Source: Torreya grandis (taxonomy: Eukaryota; Streptophyta; Pinopsida; Cupressales; Taxaceae). From it: a stretch of 64,000 bases of DNA. Positions 34,469-45,029 of the stretch are shown here, piece after piece. Each line of letters starts with the position of its first letter. Within the stretch, counting starts at the first letter, position 1. Both the position numbers and the translations under genes were made by a program. Where the stretch lies: contig JARHVA010000002.1 of assembly GCA_037957365.1 (NCBI GenBank), positions 1,585,001 through 1,649,000 on the forward strand, read 5' to 3'. A model generated the notes under the pieces. That model worked only from the letters and a program-made list of their open reading frames with translations, did not search any database and had not been told where the DNA came from.

Positions 34469-35034
34469 TCAAAACCACATTGCCTTTTCCCTTTGATGAT
34501 GAGTCCAACGTGACCATAACTTCATAGAGCAAACATCTTCCCTAAAGTTAGATCTCCTATTTACATCAATAACATTTAGAATTATATTAATGTTGAGCTT
34601 AGAATTGACATTTTTTATTCTACTCCCATTACACACCTTAACATTAGCCAAATTAACGTTATTGATAAGTAAAACCGTGTATAAATACTACCAATAGTTA
34701 GACCCCCTCATATGCTAGCCCATCAATTTAATGATCACCAAGTCTAGACATTTGCTCTTCCTTTTATTCCTCTTTGGGACTAGCCTCATCATATTTTCAT
34801 TCACCTTGTGTGTGACATTGATTGGGCATAATTAACATGATAGAGTTAACTATTTCTCCAGAGTTATCTAGCCTAATTACACCCATTTCTCCATACTTAG
34901 TATTGACCAAGAATGTCAATATCTTATCCCTATTTACACCGAGGGTTCTTGGAATTTTATTTCCTCTCAATTTGATGCTCTCAATGAGCAACTTGACATG
35001 AATGAGCTCTTTTGGTACCACCATGAGCACCCTT
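34469..35034 (-). other. Antisense coding-like region inside the LTR (5' LTR copy)
   Basis: On the minus strand, 35030-34797 and 34651-34469 are open and in similar register to 50238-50044 in the 3' LTR. The two copies translate to related sequences, for example IESIKLRG, IPRTL, VN(R/K)DKI, IRLD and later a REDVCSMKLWS segment against KEDAYSMKVWS. The family is unknown. It may be an ORF held in the LTR by the ancestral element, or a chance opening preserved by LTR identity at insertion. No start or product can be assigned. Confidence 0.35.
35030..35034. repeat. Copia target-site duplication, left
   Basis: CCCTT occurs immediately before the copia LTR and again at 39204-39208 immediately after it. 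Confidence 0.9.
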
Positions 35035-35098
35035 TGTTAGGTTTTGGAGCCAAAAGCTTCACTGTTATGCAAACATGGAGGAGGTGCTGAGTGTCACA

Positions 35099-35222
35099 GT
35101 AACCCGTGTCGGTCAGGCCAACCGACGTCGGTCAGAGGTGGACAGGAAGCTGCCAACATCGGTCATGGATTGGCCGATGTTGGTCATCTACAGATAGATA
35201 GCGACCAACGTCGGTTGCCTGT
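35099..35222. repeat. CCGACGTCGGTCA palindrome cluster in the copia 5' LTR
   Basis: Five copies lie in about 125 bases: CCGTGTCGGTCAG, CCGACGTCGGTCAG, CCAACATCGGTCAT, CCGATGTTGGTCAT and CCAACGTCGGTTG. The same five positions in the 3' LTR (about 38264-38385) differ mainly by changes at CpG. The cluster is upstream of the TATA-like box, in the position of an LTR enhancer (U3). Confidence 0.85.
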
Positions 35223-35356
35223 GCAGTTCCAGAACTGTTAGTTGATGAATTATTAGTTTAACGAACCAATTGTTTGCATGTAAAGACTAATTTTAGTCTT
35301 GGAGCTGTGGTTCTAATTATTGTAATTAGAAGTCTAATTATTGTTTGTATGGGATC

Positions 35357-35363
35357 TATTTAA
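35357..35363 (+). promoter_or_regulatory. Probable TATA box of the copia LTR
   Basis: TATTTAA in the context GGGATCTATTTAAGAGACCC is identical in the 3' LTR at 38518-38524. It lies roughly 320 bases into the LTR, as expected at the U3/R boundary. Transcription would start a few tens of bases downstream. Confidence 0.55.
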
Positions 35364-36061
35364 GAGACCCATGGGCTGTATTGTAACTTATAGAATCAAT
35401 TCTATAGAATTAGAAGGGTTCTATCCAAGGGAGAATCATAAGGACTTAGTGAGGCAAGGACAAGGGTTCTTCTGGGTGTGTAAGATCTAGGTTGGCAGGT
35501 GTGCAAGGCCAAGTTGATCTACGGTATAACAAGATCAGGTTAGATCTACATGGTAATTAAGGTTGGTTGATTTGTAGGTGTGTGTGTGTGCGAGATCTAG
35601 GTTTACAGGTGTGCAAAACTAGGTTGATCTACAGGTGTGCAAGATTAGGGACATCAACAACACAACAGGTAGCAAGATCAGGTGAGATCTACTTGGAGTA
35701 CGTTGAGTACTTGTGTACTGGCAGTATTGTTACTGACTGGTTGAAACACCAACTCGATTATTGAGTTGTTTGTGTTTGTAATTGAGAGAGAGAACTCTTG
35801 AGGGAAGATTACTGTACACCCTAGAGGTGTGGGAGCCCAAGAGGTCCAAGAAGAAGAGTGTGACTTCTTTATTATATTTTCTTTTGGAAGAGTATTAATA
35901 CAATTGGGTATTGTCTTTCATATTCTGTGCTATTTCTGAATTCTAGTTATATTTTACTTCTGGTTAAATTTCGTGTTTAGTTGCTTATACAAAGGTAATC
36001 AAGTGTGCTCTTAATCTTGACAAATTGGTGTCAGAGCTTTGTGAGCCTAGGTCCTTACAAG

Positions 36062-36073
36062 TGGTATCAAAGC
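36062..36073 (+). promoter_or_regulatory. Copia primer-binding site (Met tRNA type)
   Basis: TGGTATCAAAGC differs by one base from TGGTATCAGAGC, the plant initiator Met tRNA primer site, and starts two bases after the 5' LTR. A second similar site lies 36 bases upstream, inside the LTR. Confidence 0.88.
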
Positions 36074-36186
36074 GAGGTTTCAGATTCTCAAAGCAAGGTT
36101 CACTAACACCTTGGTTTCAGAGTGTGTTAAGTGTTTGTTGATTACAGGTCACTCTCAGGGGTTTCTGATTGAGTGGGAGTATAGCA

Positions 36187-37018
36187 ATGGCAGATGAAAG
36201 TAAGCTAAGAATGGAGGAACTCAATAGCAGGAATTCTCAATTATGAAATTATGGAAAGAAAGAGTAGGTAAAGAAAGATTGCTGGTTGGTTGAAGATCAA
36301 CATGAAGGAAATGAAGAAGCAGGTGTTGCAGGTATTGTTGCACGAGTTGCTCTTGTATGTTCCTTGGATAAAGTAGAATCTTGGTTTATAGGTTCTGTTG
36401 CCTCTTTCCATGCAGCCCGAAATAGAGTATTTTTCCATGTTAATGTCCGTGGAGACTTTGGAAAGATTTATTTAGGGGTTGGTGAGCCTTGTCAAATTGT
36501 TGGCAAAGGGGAAGTGCGGCTGAAATTACAGACGGCCAACACATGGGTGTTGAAAGATGTCATGCAGGTCCCAGTCTTGAAGAGGAGTCTAATTGCTTCA
36601 GGAAAGTTGGGTGATGAGAGATGCATAATAACTCTCACAGTGGATGCACTTGAATTAGCATGTGGTAAGAAAGTAGGTATTCTTTATCTATCTACTTGTA
36701 TTACTGATTCTCCTTCTATTGCAAAGATGTGGCTTTGTAGGCTTGGTCACATGAGTAAGAAGGGGATGCATGTTCTTAAGAGGAAGTCAGATGTCTTTGA
36801 CAAACTTAAGAATTGGAAAGCCTTGGTTTTCATGGAGGAGATGATGGACAGAGATCAATCACAGGGGCTGAATAACTCTGAGCAGGGTAGTTTGGATAGG
36901 GTTTTGATCCAAGGTGAGCTCGCAGGTAAAAAGTCATCACTCATAGGGAAACATAGTTACCGATGTCAGTCAGGAGGAACTGACATCGAACAGGCAGGTA
37001 CCGACGTCGGTCATGTGT
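36187..37018 (+). pseudogene. Copia gag stub, protease and GAG-pre-integrase remnant
   Basis: An ATG at 36187 begins MADESKLRMEELN, the usual start of this copia gag. After about 15 codons the sequence jumps to a zinc-knuckle end (VKKDCWL), so most of gag is deleted. The long frame 36286-37018 then reads a copia protease whose active site is WFIGSVASFHA, where DSGAS is normal, so the catalytic Asp is lost. GEPCQIVGKGEVRLKL, GKKVGILYL and WLCRLGHMSKKGM (GAG-pre-integrase) follow. The last 60 codons run into palindrome-rich DNA and are not protein-like. This is a product of internal deletion. Confidence 0.88.
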
Positions 37019-37150
37019 AGACTAGAGTCGGTGGTGTTGGGTAGGTGGCGATTGCGTCAGTCAGAGAATCGGTGTCAGTGACCAGGTGGACACCGACGTT
37101 GGTCAGAGAACCAACGTCGGTGATCAGGAGGATTCGACATCAGTTGGGTG
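36958..37150. repeat. CCGACGTCGGTCA palindrome cluster inside the copia element
   Basis: At least six variants occur: CCGATGTCAGTCAG, TGACATCGAACAG, CCGACGTCGGTCAT, CGGTGTCAGTGA, CCGACGTTGGTCAG and CCAACGTCGGTGAT, plus CGACATCAGTTGG. They fill the gap between the GAG-pre-integrase and RT remnants. The spacers do not match the LTR cluster, so this is not simply a copied LTR piece. Confidence 0.8.
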
Positions 37151-37289
37151 CAGACCAGGGTTAACCAGAGAATGGATTTTGGGCAGACAACAAGCTGTCA
37201 AGGAGTGTCAAATGACCATATGGAGGACTGAAAGGGTAAGTAAGCCTCAAATTTATTATTCCCCTTCTTTATACTACTTACTCACTATA

Positions 37290-38135
37290 GAGTAGGGAGA
37301 ATCTAGGAAACAGTGGGAGCATGGCATGAATTCTTTGGAAGAGAACCAAACGGGAGATTTGGTAGAGTTGCCAGTTGGAATGAAAGCACTGAAAGACGAA
37401 TGGATTCCCAAGTTAAAGAAGAGAGAGAATGGACAAGTGAGATGAAAGGCCAGGGTATATGGTCTTGAGTAGGCTACAGGATAATGGAGGTTTGACAGGT
37501 GTATGACAAAGTATGGCTTTAGTGAATGTCAATGTAACCATTGTGTTTCCTTTACCAGATTGGATAATATTAGCTACATTATCCTGTTATTGTATGTAGT
37601 GTGTATGCTTGTTGCAGGGTCACACATGCAAGGAGTTTCTGAGCTAAAGGTAAAGGTACTTCAGAGATGTGCCATGAAGAATTTAGGAGCAGCAAAATTC
37701 TTTGGCATGAGTATTCCTAGAGACAGGGAAGATCACAGGTTGATGTTGTCTCAGGATGATTGTGTGAATAAGGTAGTGACGAGGTTCAAGATGCAGGATG
37801 CAGAACCGGTTAGCACACCTATGGATGGACAGTTTACAGAATAGTGTCCCAATTCACATGATGAGGTTAAGTACATGTGTACTAGACCTGATGTTGCCCC
37901 AGTAGTGGGTGTTGTCAGCAAGTTCATGGCCAATCTGGGAAAGAAGCATTGGAAAGTAGTTCAATGGATTCTTAGGTATCTGAGAGGGACCAATAGTAGG
38001 TATACATGTTATGCAGGGTTAGGGACTTCTCTACATGTGTATGTAGATTTGGATATGGCAAGTTACTTAGATGACAGGGGAAGCATCACAGGGTGTGTGG
38101 TGGTTGGTCTTTAAGACTAAACTTGAAGAGGGATA
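37290..38135 (+). pseudogene. Copia reverse transcriptase C-terminal half and RNase H remnant
   Basis: The reading begins with an RT fragment (MNSLEENQTGDLVELP, about 37325). After a deletion near 37450-37500 it continues with NHCVSFTRLDN and ILLLYVVCMLVAG (about 37585), where YVDDML is expected, so both catalytic Asp residues are gone. MKNLGAAKFFGM, VSTPMDGQF, YMCTRPDVAPVVGVVSKFM and QWILRYLRGT follow, all typical of copia. The RNase H start YVDLDMASYLDDRGSITG is present but the rest is missing. Protein synthesis from this copy is not expected. Confidence 0.9.
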
Positions 38136-38195
38136 CAAGCAGAGAAACAAATTAGATGATGTACAGGTGCAGTTGTTTATATCTAAGTGGGAGAT

Positions 38196-39203
38196 TGTTA
38201 GGTTGTGGAGCTAAAAGCTTCACTATTATGCAAACATGGAGGAGGTGCTGAGTGTCACAGTAATTGACATTAGTCAGGCCAATCGACGTGGGTCAGAGGT
38301 GGACAGGAAGCTGCCGACATCGGTCATGGATCGGCCAACGTTGGTCATCTCTAGATAGACAGTGATCGACATCAGTCATCTGTGTAGTTCTAAAATTGTT
38401 AGTTGACAAACTGTTAGTTTAATGAACCAGTTGTTTGCATGTAAAGACTAATTTTAGTCTTGAAGTTGCAGTTCTAATTATTGTAATTAGAAGTCTAATT
38501 ATTGTTTATATGGGATCTATTTAAGAGACCCATGGGCTGTATTGTAACTTGTAGAATCAATTTTGTAGAATTAAAAGGGTTTTATTCAAGGGAGAATCAT
38601 AAGGACTTGGTGAGGAAAGGATAAGGGTTCTTTCAGGTGTGTAAGATCTAGGTCAGCAGGTGTGCAAGGCTAGGTTGATCTGCGATATAGCAAGATCAGG
38701 TTAGATCTACATGGTAAGTAAGGTCGATTGATCTGTAGGTGTGTGTGTGTGTGAGATCTAGGTTTACAAATGTGCAAAACCAGGTTGATCTGTAGGTGTG
38801 CAAGATCAGGGAGATCAACAACATAACAGGTAGCAAGATTAGGTGAGATCTACTTGGAGTACGTTGAGTACTTGTGTACTGGCAGTATTGTTATTGACTG
38901 GTTGAAACACCAACTCGGTTATTGAGTTGTTTGTGTTTGTAATTGAGAGAGAGAACTCTTGAGGGAAGATTACTGTATGCCCTAGAGGTGCGAGAAGAAG
39001 AGTGTGACTTATTTATTGTATTTCCTTCTGGAAGAGTATTAATACAATTGGGTATTGTCTCTCATATTCTGTGTTATTTCTGAATTCTAGTTATATTTTA
39101 TTTCTGGTTAAATTTCGTGTTTAGTTGCATATACAAAGGTAATCAAGTGTGCTCTTAATCCTGACAAATTGGTGTCAGAGCTTTGTGAGCCTAGGTCCTT
39201 ACA
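38196..39203 (+). repeat. Copia 3' LTR (1,008 bp)
   Basis: It matches 35035-36059 along its length, preceded by the purine tract at about 38186-38195. It also contains TGGTGTCAGAGC (39170-39181) near its end and stops at TTACA, directly before the CCCTT duplication. Confidence 0.93.
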
Positions 39204-39360
39204 CCCTTTACCACATGTCATCCAAAACTTTATCCTTCCACCTCAGCCTAATCAACCAAACCCCCAGACCTATCATCTTATCATACTTTCATTGGTTATC
39301 TTGGCCAAAACTTAAAAAGTCAAGTGCACAAAGGTTAGCATGTCACTTTATACATGTACA
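39204..39360 (+). repeat. 5' LTR of the Tat-like element, segment 3
   Basis: It resumes the match to about 50283-50440 (CAGACCTATCATCTTATCATA, AAGTGCAC, TACATGTACA). It ends CA and is followed by a primer-binding site. Confidence 0.85.
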
Positions 39361-39364
39361 TAAA

Positions 39365-39381
39365 TTGGTGAACCTAACATG
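39365..39381 (+). promoter_or_regulatory. Primer-binding site of the Tat-like element
   Basis: TTGGTGAACCTAACATG starts four bases after the LTR. Nearly the same site lies beside two other gypsy-type LTRs in this window, at 52657-52673 (minus strand) and 60765-60777. I do not assign the tRNA. Confidence 0.6.
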
Positions 39382-40099
39382 AAAGGCTCTTATTTTTGTG
39401 TATTCCTTTTTTCTTTCATTTTTTCCACTTTTCTCCTCTCTTCCATTTATTTTATGGGTATTTATATACTCCTCGAATATGTCTGGACAATAATTTGAGA
39501 GATATGTTGACCTATAGTACTAAAGAAGGAACCACCAAGTTCATTGTGAGGCCTCATTATTCATTTGGAATTTAAAAATCCCACTCAAAATGTAGAGAGT
39601 CAATTCCCAAACTCCATCATCCTTAAACTCGTAAACTAGGTCTAAGGTAGTAATTTAAGAAGTATGGGACCCCTAAAAAATTGTCAGTAACTACCAAGAC
39701 TCTAATAATATGATTTTCATCATTAGAGGAGGGACCTACCCTTGAATTTTAAAAAGATTGCATATTATCTTTTGAATCCCAAACATAGAAAACATAGGGA
39801 TATTCAACTAGTAAATTGATAAAATCCACAATCTAAAAGATGGGTTGAGCAAGATACAATCATCCTCACATCCCTCTAGTGATAACAAAACATCTCTATC
39901 CCACATGAGTAATCCACAATGACTCCTCTTGAGTCTTCCAACATAAACTAGTTCATTACTAGTTATCAATATTTTCCTCTTGAATATTCCACCAAGGAAG
40001 TTATTAAATCTAACAAGGCTTCTTTATCGAATGAACTCATCTCTACTTTATGGGTCACTTTTGGGATCTAGAAAGAAACTCTACCTCTACATCAAGGGA
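39382..40099 (+). other. Leader of the Tat-like element, no gene recognised
   Basis: This is untranslated leader between primer-binding site and gag. Frames are short and no known domain is seen. Confidence 0.4.
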
Positions 40100-41400
40100 T
40101 GGCCTTTAACCATTCCAACCAAGGCTATTACTCCTCCATTCCCATCCCAGTGGTAACTTACCTAACTATTGCAATACCCATCCAACCCATTTTCCACTAA
40201 CTACCTTTCAAACCCATATCTCAAGGACATCCTTAATCATGGAGTCCCTATCCCTATAGCTTCTAACATTCCTCCACCATATCAACCTCTTGTTCAAAAT
40301 ATTTTTGGAGGTGTTTTTCCTTACATTCCTCCTAACAACATGGTGACAAACATGCCACCACTATTCATTCATCCAAGCTACATGCAACCCATGTACACTC
40401 CTCCTTTACATGCACTACAACTTATTTGTTTATCTAATCTCTTCCACCTTATTGCCACATTTTCTCCAAGTCCACCTAGTTAGATAAATACTTTCTTACC
40501 TATTATATTCCATCCTACCAACCCTTATCTTTTCCTCCTAGTGGTTTCCCATCTACCTCTTATCCAAACCTCCTCTTCAAGATCATCCCACCATGCCTTT
40601 AGAAAACTTTAGTGCCATGGGGACCTATGCCAAGTATTTGAAAGAGCCCCTCGATCATAATAAATGAGGTTTTGTCAGATCCCCTACCTAATATCCATAA
40701 TTTTAAGGGGGAAAGAGATCCTAATGTGCATGTCAAGGCATATGTGATTGTTGTTAGAGAGCTTTTACCTTGGGGTGGAGTAGTTACTAAAAAAAATCCT
40801 AAAACCCTTGAAAGAATAAACCTAGATTGGTATTACCATCATCTCAAGGTGTCTATTCATTCTTTTTAATAAATCATGGTAGAGTTTATCAAAGCTTTTA
40901 GACATGAAAAAACTTTTTAAGACTACCATACAAGAATTCTTTCATATTAAGTAGTAACACAATGAATCTGCTGCCCATTTCATCACCAGGTGGTGGCAAT
41001 TCTTATATTCATTTGCCAACACACTGCATAAGGATCAAAGAGAATTATGCGATCTCTTTACATAGTCCCTTAATAAGGAAATGAGGAAAGATGTTTAAAA
41101 ATTCCCTTATTGGTCTTATGAAGAATCAATTGAAATCATCTTGACAATTGACTAAGCGATCATCGATAATGGTCACATAATATATGAAGCCAATGAGTGA
41201 ATAGTCACCCCAAATCAAAACAATAGGGGTTATTAAAATTTGAACTAGAATAACCCCATAAATCAAGGCACCATGGTTCTAAATGGAAACTAGAATTATA
41301 CTAAGGATGGTGTGATGGATCAAAAAAGGAGGCTAAATGCTATGAACAACAACCTGCCTCAACCCATGAACAATAAAAATGATAACAATAACAATTTAGT
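40100..41400 (+). pseudogene. Gag of the Tat-like gypsy element
   Basis: The N-terminal part (40169-40483) is very rich in Pro, Asn, Tyr and Met. A Retrotrans_gag-like core begins near 40672 with LPNIHNFKGERDPNVHVKAY, then LPWGGV, TLERINLDWYYHH and MVEFIKAFR. In this family such words correspond to the gag core that follows a Pro-rich linker. Many stops follow 40867. The Asn/Gln-rich tail continues to about 41400. No zinc knuckle is clear. Gag would form the particle; this copy cannot. Confidence 0.72.
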
Positions 41401-42402
41401 TATGAGGAGATAAAATCCTCCACCCATAATTCATGCAATATATTTTAAGCGTCCCTAACCCTGTGGCCCATAGTTTTAAAATCCAACCTAAAACTAATTT
41501 CAACATGTTGACCAATATCCATAATATCATAACTAACCCTTTCATCAAGGCAATGACCCACACTGATTTGGCTAACAAAACTAGAACCAAAGACCCAAGG
41601 ATTATGATCCTAATGTCTATTGTCTCTTCCATAGAGTTGTTGGAAATTAACTCATGCCTACGAGGAATACAAAAAATTTATTCATAAACTCCCTAAGGAC
41701 CAACAATAAATAATTGTAGACATGTTTTTATGGAATGCTAATGCAAACCCGAAAGGTCCACCAACCAGTCCTATTGTGCCTCAAAACATCAATTTGCACA
41801 CATGCTAAAACTTATTTCTTGGCCACCACCAACACAATATTCTAAACTAGCCATAGGTAACCAAACCAACCATCCTCCACTGATTGAAACCAATGATACC
41901 AAAGATTCTACTTCAGGTTCGGCCAACTTTAAGTGGATCCCTAATTAGGACCTCAAAGGAAAGCTTGGATGATATGAATTGTATAATTTGACGATGCAAA
42001 CATCATCACTCACACAAGAGAGTAAAAAACTACAACTCCTCATTTTTATAAAATTTTTAGAGACTAATATTAACACCAAGCCTATGGGAAACTATGATTT
42101 AGTTGTTGACCTTACAAAGACATTTTCCTATATCTCCTTCATGGACTCACCCAAGAACTCTCCTGCCCATCATTTAACATTAATTAATGCCTTAGGATTG
42201 GGTAACCTATCTAAAATAACATTCTTCCCTAGGCCCAAATTAATCACATTGACTTAGACATGTTCCCACCTTGGTAAAACTCAAAAGATGTTAGCTACTT
42301 ATTTGACCCTATGAGTCTTCCCCCATACATCTAGATGGTTAGAAGGGGGATTAGGGTTTATTTTTACAAGTCTAGATTTATAACTATTACGTAAAGAGAG
42401 AA
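41401..42402 (+). pseudogene. Gag-protease spacer of the Tat-like element
   Basis: This contains Asn/Thr/Pro-rich open stretches on the plus strand (41433-41687, 41979-42257) with no domain that I recognise. Position and continuity suggest the variable region between gag and protease. Confidence 0.45.
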
Positions 42403-42760
42403 ATGGTTGATGATGGGGTGACTATTAATAGAGTTCATTTTTTTCTCTATAAACTTAGTTATGGGGAAACTAATTACTTCACCACTCGTAACACCCTAAG
42501 AGTCTATAACAACATCAAGTCCACTTCCTTTGGTACCATTGTTATTCTTGTAAATTTGGGCCCCAAAATCATTTTTATAGAGTTTTATGTGATCAATAGA
42601 GACCTGAACTATAATATGATCCTTAGAAGACCATAGATTCACAAAATGAAGGTGATCCCTTCAACTTTAATCTAAAAGATTAGATTCCTCCATCTCGAGA
42701 AGGTTTTAGTTGATCAAGGGGATGTTAAACCATTTGAGGTTGTCTAAACCAACCTCAATG
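42403..42760 (+). pseudogene. Aspartic protease of the Tat-like element
   Basis: The active-site region is MVDDGVTIN (42403 onward), where DDG replaces DSG, as commonly seen in plant Tat and Athila proteases. Downstream are LGPKIIFIEFYVINRDLNYNMIL (split by nothing, about 42550-42630), then RRP-IHKMKVIPSTL with the Trp codon of the usual GRPWIH changed to a stop. This supports a Tat-type lineage. Confidence 0.8.
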
Positions 42761-43205
42761 AGAAACCATGTCTCCATATCAATTACATCTACCCAATAAT
42801 AATGTGGTGAAACCCCCACCCTTATCCAAGGACAAGGAACTTGCAAGAACCATTGTGTGCATCCTAAATAAAGGTTTTAAAATTCCTATAACCTCATCAA
42901 ATAAAAGACTCAAGGAAAAGGAGATTATGATGATGGAAAAAGTGATCAAAGAAGCTCCCATAATTATCCCAGTCATCTCAACTAAGTCAATGAATATAAT
43001 CATATCCATCCTAGAAAAGGACAAACCAATCAAACTCCCATTCGACCCTTATAGGATTGGAACTTATAGTCCTCATAAAACTCTTTGATTATAAGATTTC
43101 AACTCCACTAATAAATTCCACCATGTTGGCATGGTGAAAGTCTTGGGGCATGAGAATAATCCCCCAAAAGAGCCTGGTAATCCACCTCCTTAATGTAGTT
43201 AATCA

Positions 43206-43469
43206 ATGCCTCATCACATAGGGGCATATTATAGTGTATATTTTAGATTAGATAATGAAATCATTTGCCTTCCCCTTACCTCACCAATGCTTGAGGAAGA
43301 AAATTTCAAATTTACCCATGACACTATAAAAATCAACTTTTGTTCCAAGGAAGACCCAAAAATTCTCAAGGTGGGATATTCTCTCTCTTATGCAAAATTA
43401 GAAGACTATATAGGATTGCTCATTGAATTCTCACAAACTTTTGCTTTCCATTATTCTAACATGACATAA
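43206..43469 (+). pseudogene. Polyprotein segment before the missing RT
   Basis: An open plus-strand stretch reads MPHHIGAYYSVYFRLDNEII and later YIGLLIEFSQTFAFHYSNM. The latter is the usual lead-in to gypsy RT (a LLIEFKDVFAWSY-type segment). The RT that should follow is absent, so a deletion joins this region to the integrase tail near 43490-43545. Confidence 0.7.
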
Positions 43470-43549
43470 AAAATAGAAATGATTATGCCTTACGACCAAT
43501 AATGCGAGTATCATAAGAATGTTCATGAATGACCATATAATAAGGAGTC

Positions 43550-43746
43550 CTTGTTTTGAGACCTTATTATATAATAGATAAGAAAAAGGGAGAAGATCGT
43601 AAACTCAGACCCAATTGGTTAGGCCCTTATCTACTGACTGAGGATTTTAATAATGGAACCTTTCAGCTATACACTTTAAAGGGTAAGGAGTTTAGTGAGT
43701 TTGTGATATCTCTACACCTTAAATTTTTATACATATATATTCATTG
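43550..43746 (+). pseudogene. Integrase C-terminal tail of the Tat-like element
   Basis: The plus strand reads KKKGEDRKLRPNWLGPYLL, then NNGTFQLYTLKGKEFSEF and a final LKFLYIY. This is the C-terminal chromodomain-less tail typical of plant gypsy integrase, where PNWxGPY and a T-L-x-G-x segment recur. Everything from RT to integrase core is missing upstream. Confidence 0.82.
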
Positions 43747-45029
43747 AATTTTACATTGCCTTCTTTAAATAATAAATAAACTCCGCATAATTTATATGTT
43801 GTTTGCATATCAAACGTTTTATTTAGTGTTTGTTTAGCTATGAGTTCACATGACAAAAAAATTCAAAATGCAGCATATCATTCCATCTCATTTGCCATAT
43901 GAATCTATTTCCATTTATAAAAAATTATCAAAATTAGCATGACATAGGTTCTTGCCTTAGTTATTATGAGCATAATGTATTTCATTCCTCTATGCTTTCT
44001 TGCAATATTAGAAAACTCTAGCCTACAACCTAGTTTAGAAGTTTATCCATGACATGGTTTCCTTTTATGGCTCCCTCTAAGTAAAACCACTAGCATGATT
44101 AAACCAAGTAACCTTATTCACATATTTTGGTCTTTGGTGATGAGCCCATGTAGCTTCCTTGCCTCCGCATGAGATGAAGTGTAGGGGGTTGCAAAAATAA
44201 AAATAAAATAAAAATTAAAAAAGTGTCTAAAAAGAAATAAAATTCCCTAAAAGGCTTGCTTGAATGTTTATGCCAAAAGGATAACTTTATCTCTATTAAT
44301 TATTTTGTCATGGTTGACCACCCTTAGATGAAGCCAACAAAGGCTAATGTTTGATAAGTTTAGTAAGAAGTATAATTCCCCCTTTGCTTGTAGGCATTAG
44401 GTCAATCTCTTATTCATTGAAAATTTTTAGTGTATAGTTCTATGATTTTATTTAGTATAACATATATCCCTTTCATTCCTTTGCTACAAGATGAAACTCA
44501 TGTGTTGTGGAAGCCAAAATAGCTTGATCATCCTCTGCACAACAACTATTAGCACATTTGTAGTTTTGTAAAAAACTTATTCCATTGTATTTTCATACAT
44601 TTTGCTTCAACCAATCAAATATATAAACATGTCCATATCATTATAAAAAACATAGATACATGGAGTATCATCACATTTCTAGTCATATAAAGTGCACAAA
44701 ATGAAAAGTAACATGAAAAATTAAAATAATAATACACAATGCCAAGTCACCAAGATAAGCCCAAATGTCTCTCTATATATAATAAATGTTGAGTTTATAA
44801 TATATCATGTTTCATGTAAAATTGCCTCTATAAAGGGAAAATGTGTCTAATAACCCAAATATGCAAAAAAATATATACAACCCTAAGGTCATGTTGGAGG
44901 TTGTTGATTTCTATAGAGGTCGAGTTTTTGGTAATCCTATTCCTTCTCTTATGAAAAGATCCCAATGTTGAGGAGTGATGTGGGTTGTAACTCTTACTCA
45001 GGTATGACATCTCTTGCTTGTACCCACCT
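43747..45029 (+). other. Internal spacer after pol, no gene recognised
   Basis: This is AT-rich. The stretch 44190-44220 is an A-rich low-complexity run. Short minus-strand frames at the right end (45010-44828) may be the decayed 3' end of the antisense ORF described next. Confidence 0.4.

Larger units (their letters stand above)
32572..35034 (+). repeat. 5' LTR of the Tat-like element, segment 2
   Basis: It resumes the match to the 3' LTR (about 47914-50285), including CTTTGTTATT, ATGAATCAGTC and CCTCTCAATTTGATGCTCTCAATGAG. A TATA-like CCTTATAAATATC lies at about 33075-33087; the partner position in the 3' LTR is degraded to TACAAGTA. The minus strand carries coding-like sequence (separate entry). 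It ends at the copia insertion. Confidence 0.85.
35035..36059 (+). repeat. Copia 5' LTR (1,025 bp)
   Basis: It contains a palindrome cluster (35099-35222), a TATA-like TATTTAA (35357-35363), a TG microsatellite near 35579, and near its 3' end TGGTGTCAGAGC (36026-36037), which itself resembles a Met-tRNA primer-binding site. It ends TCCTTACA. Confidence 0.93.
35035..39203 (+). mobile_element. Ty1/copia element with large internal deletions, about 4.2 kb
   Basis: LTRs 35035-36059 and 38196-39203 begin TGTTAGG and end CCTTACA, with a perfect CCCTT target duplication. A primer-binding site resembling that for initiator Met tRNA follows the 5' LTR, and a purine tract AAGTGGGAGA precedes the 3' LTR. 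The internal 2.1 kb keeps a gag stub, a dead protease, a GAG-pre-integrase piece, and the C-terminal half of RT with part of RNase H. Most of gag, integrase and the first half of RT are gone. It inserted into the 5' LTR of the Tat-like element. Confidence 0.93.

Noticed and set aside
35044..35241. Open frame of 65 codons rich in Gly and Arg in the copia LTR
   Set aside because: It is created by the CpG-rich palindrome cluster in a U3 region and has no protein family resemblance.
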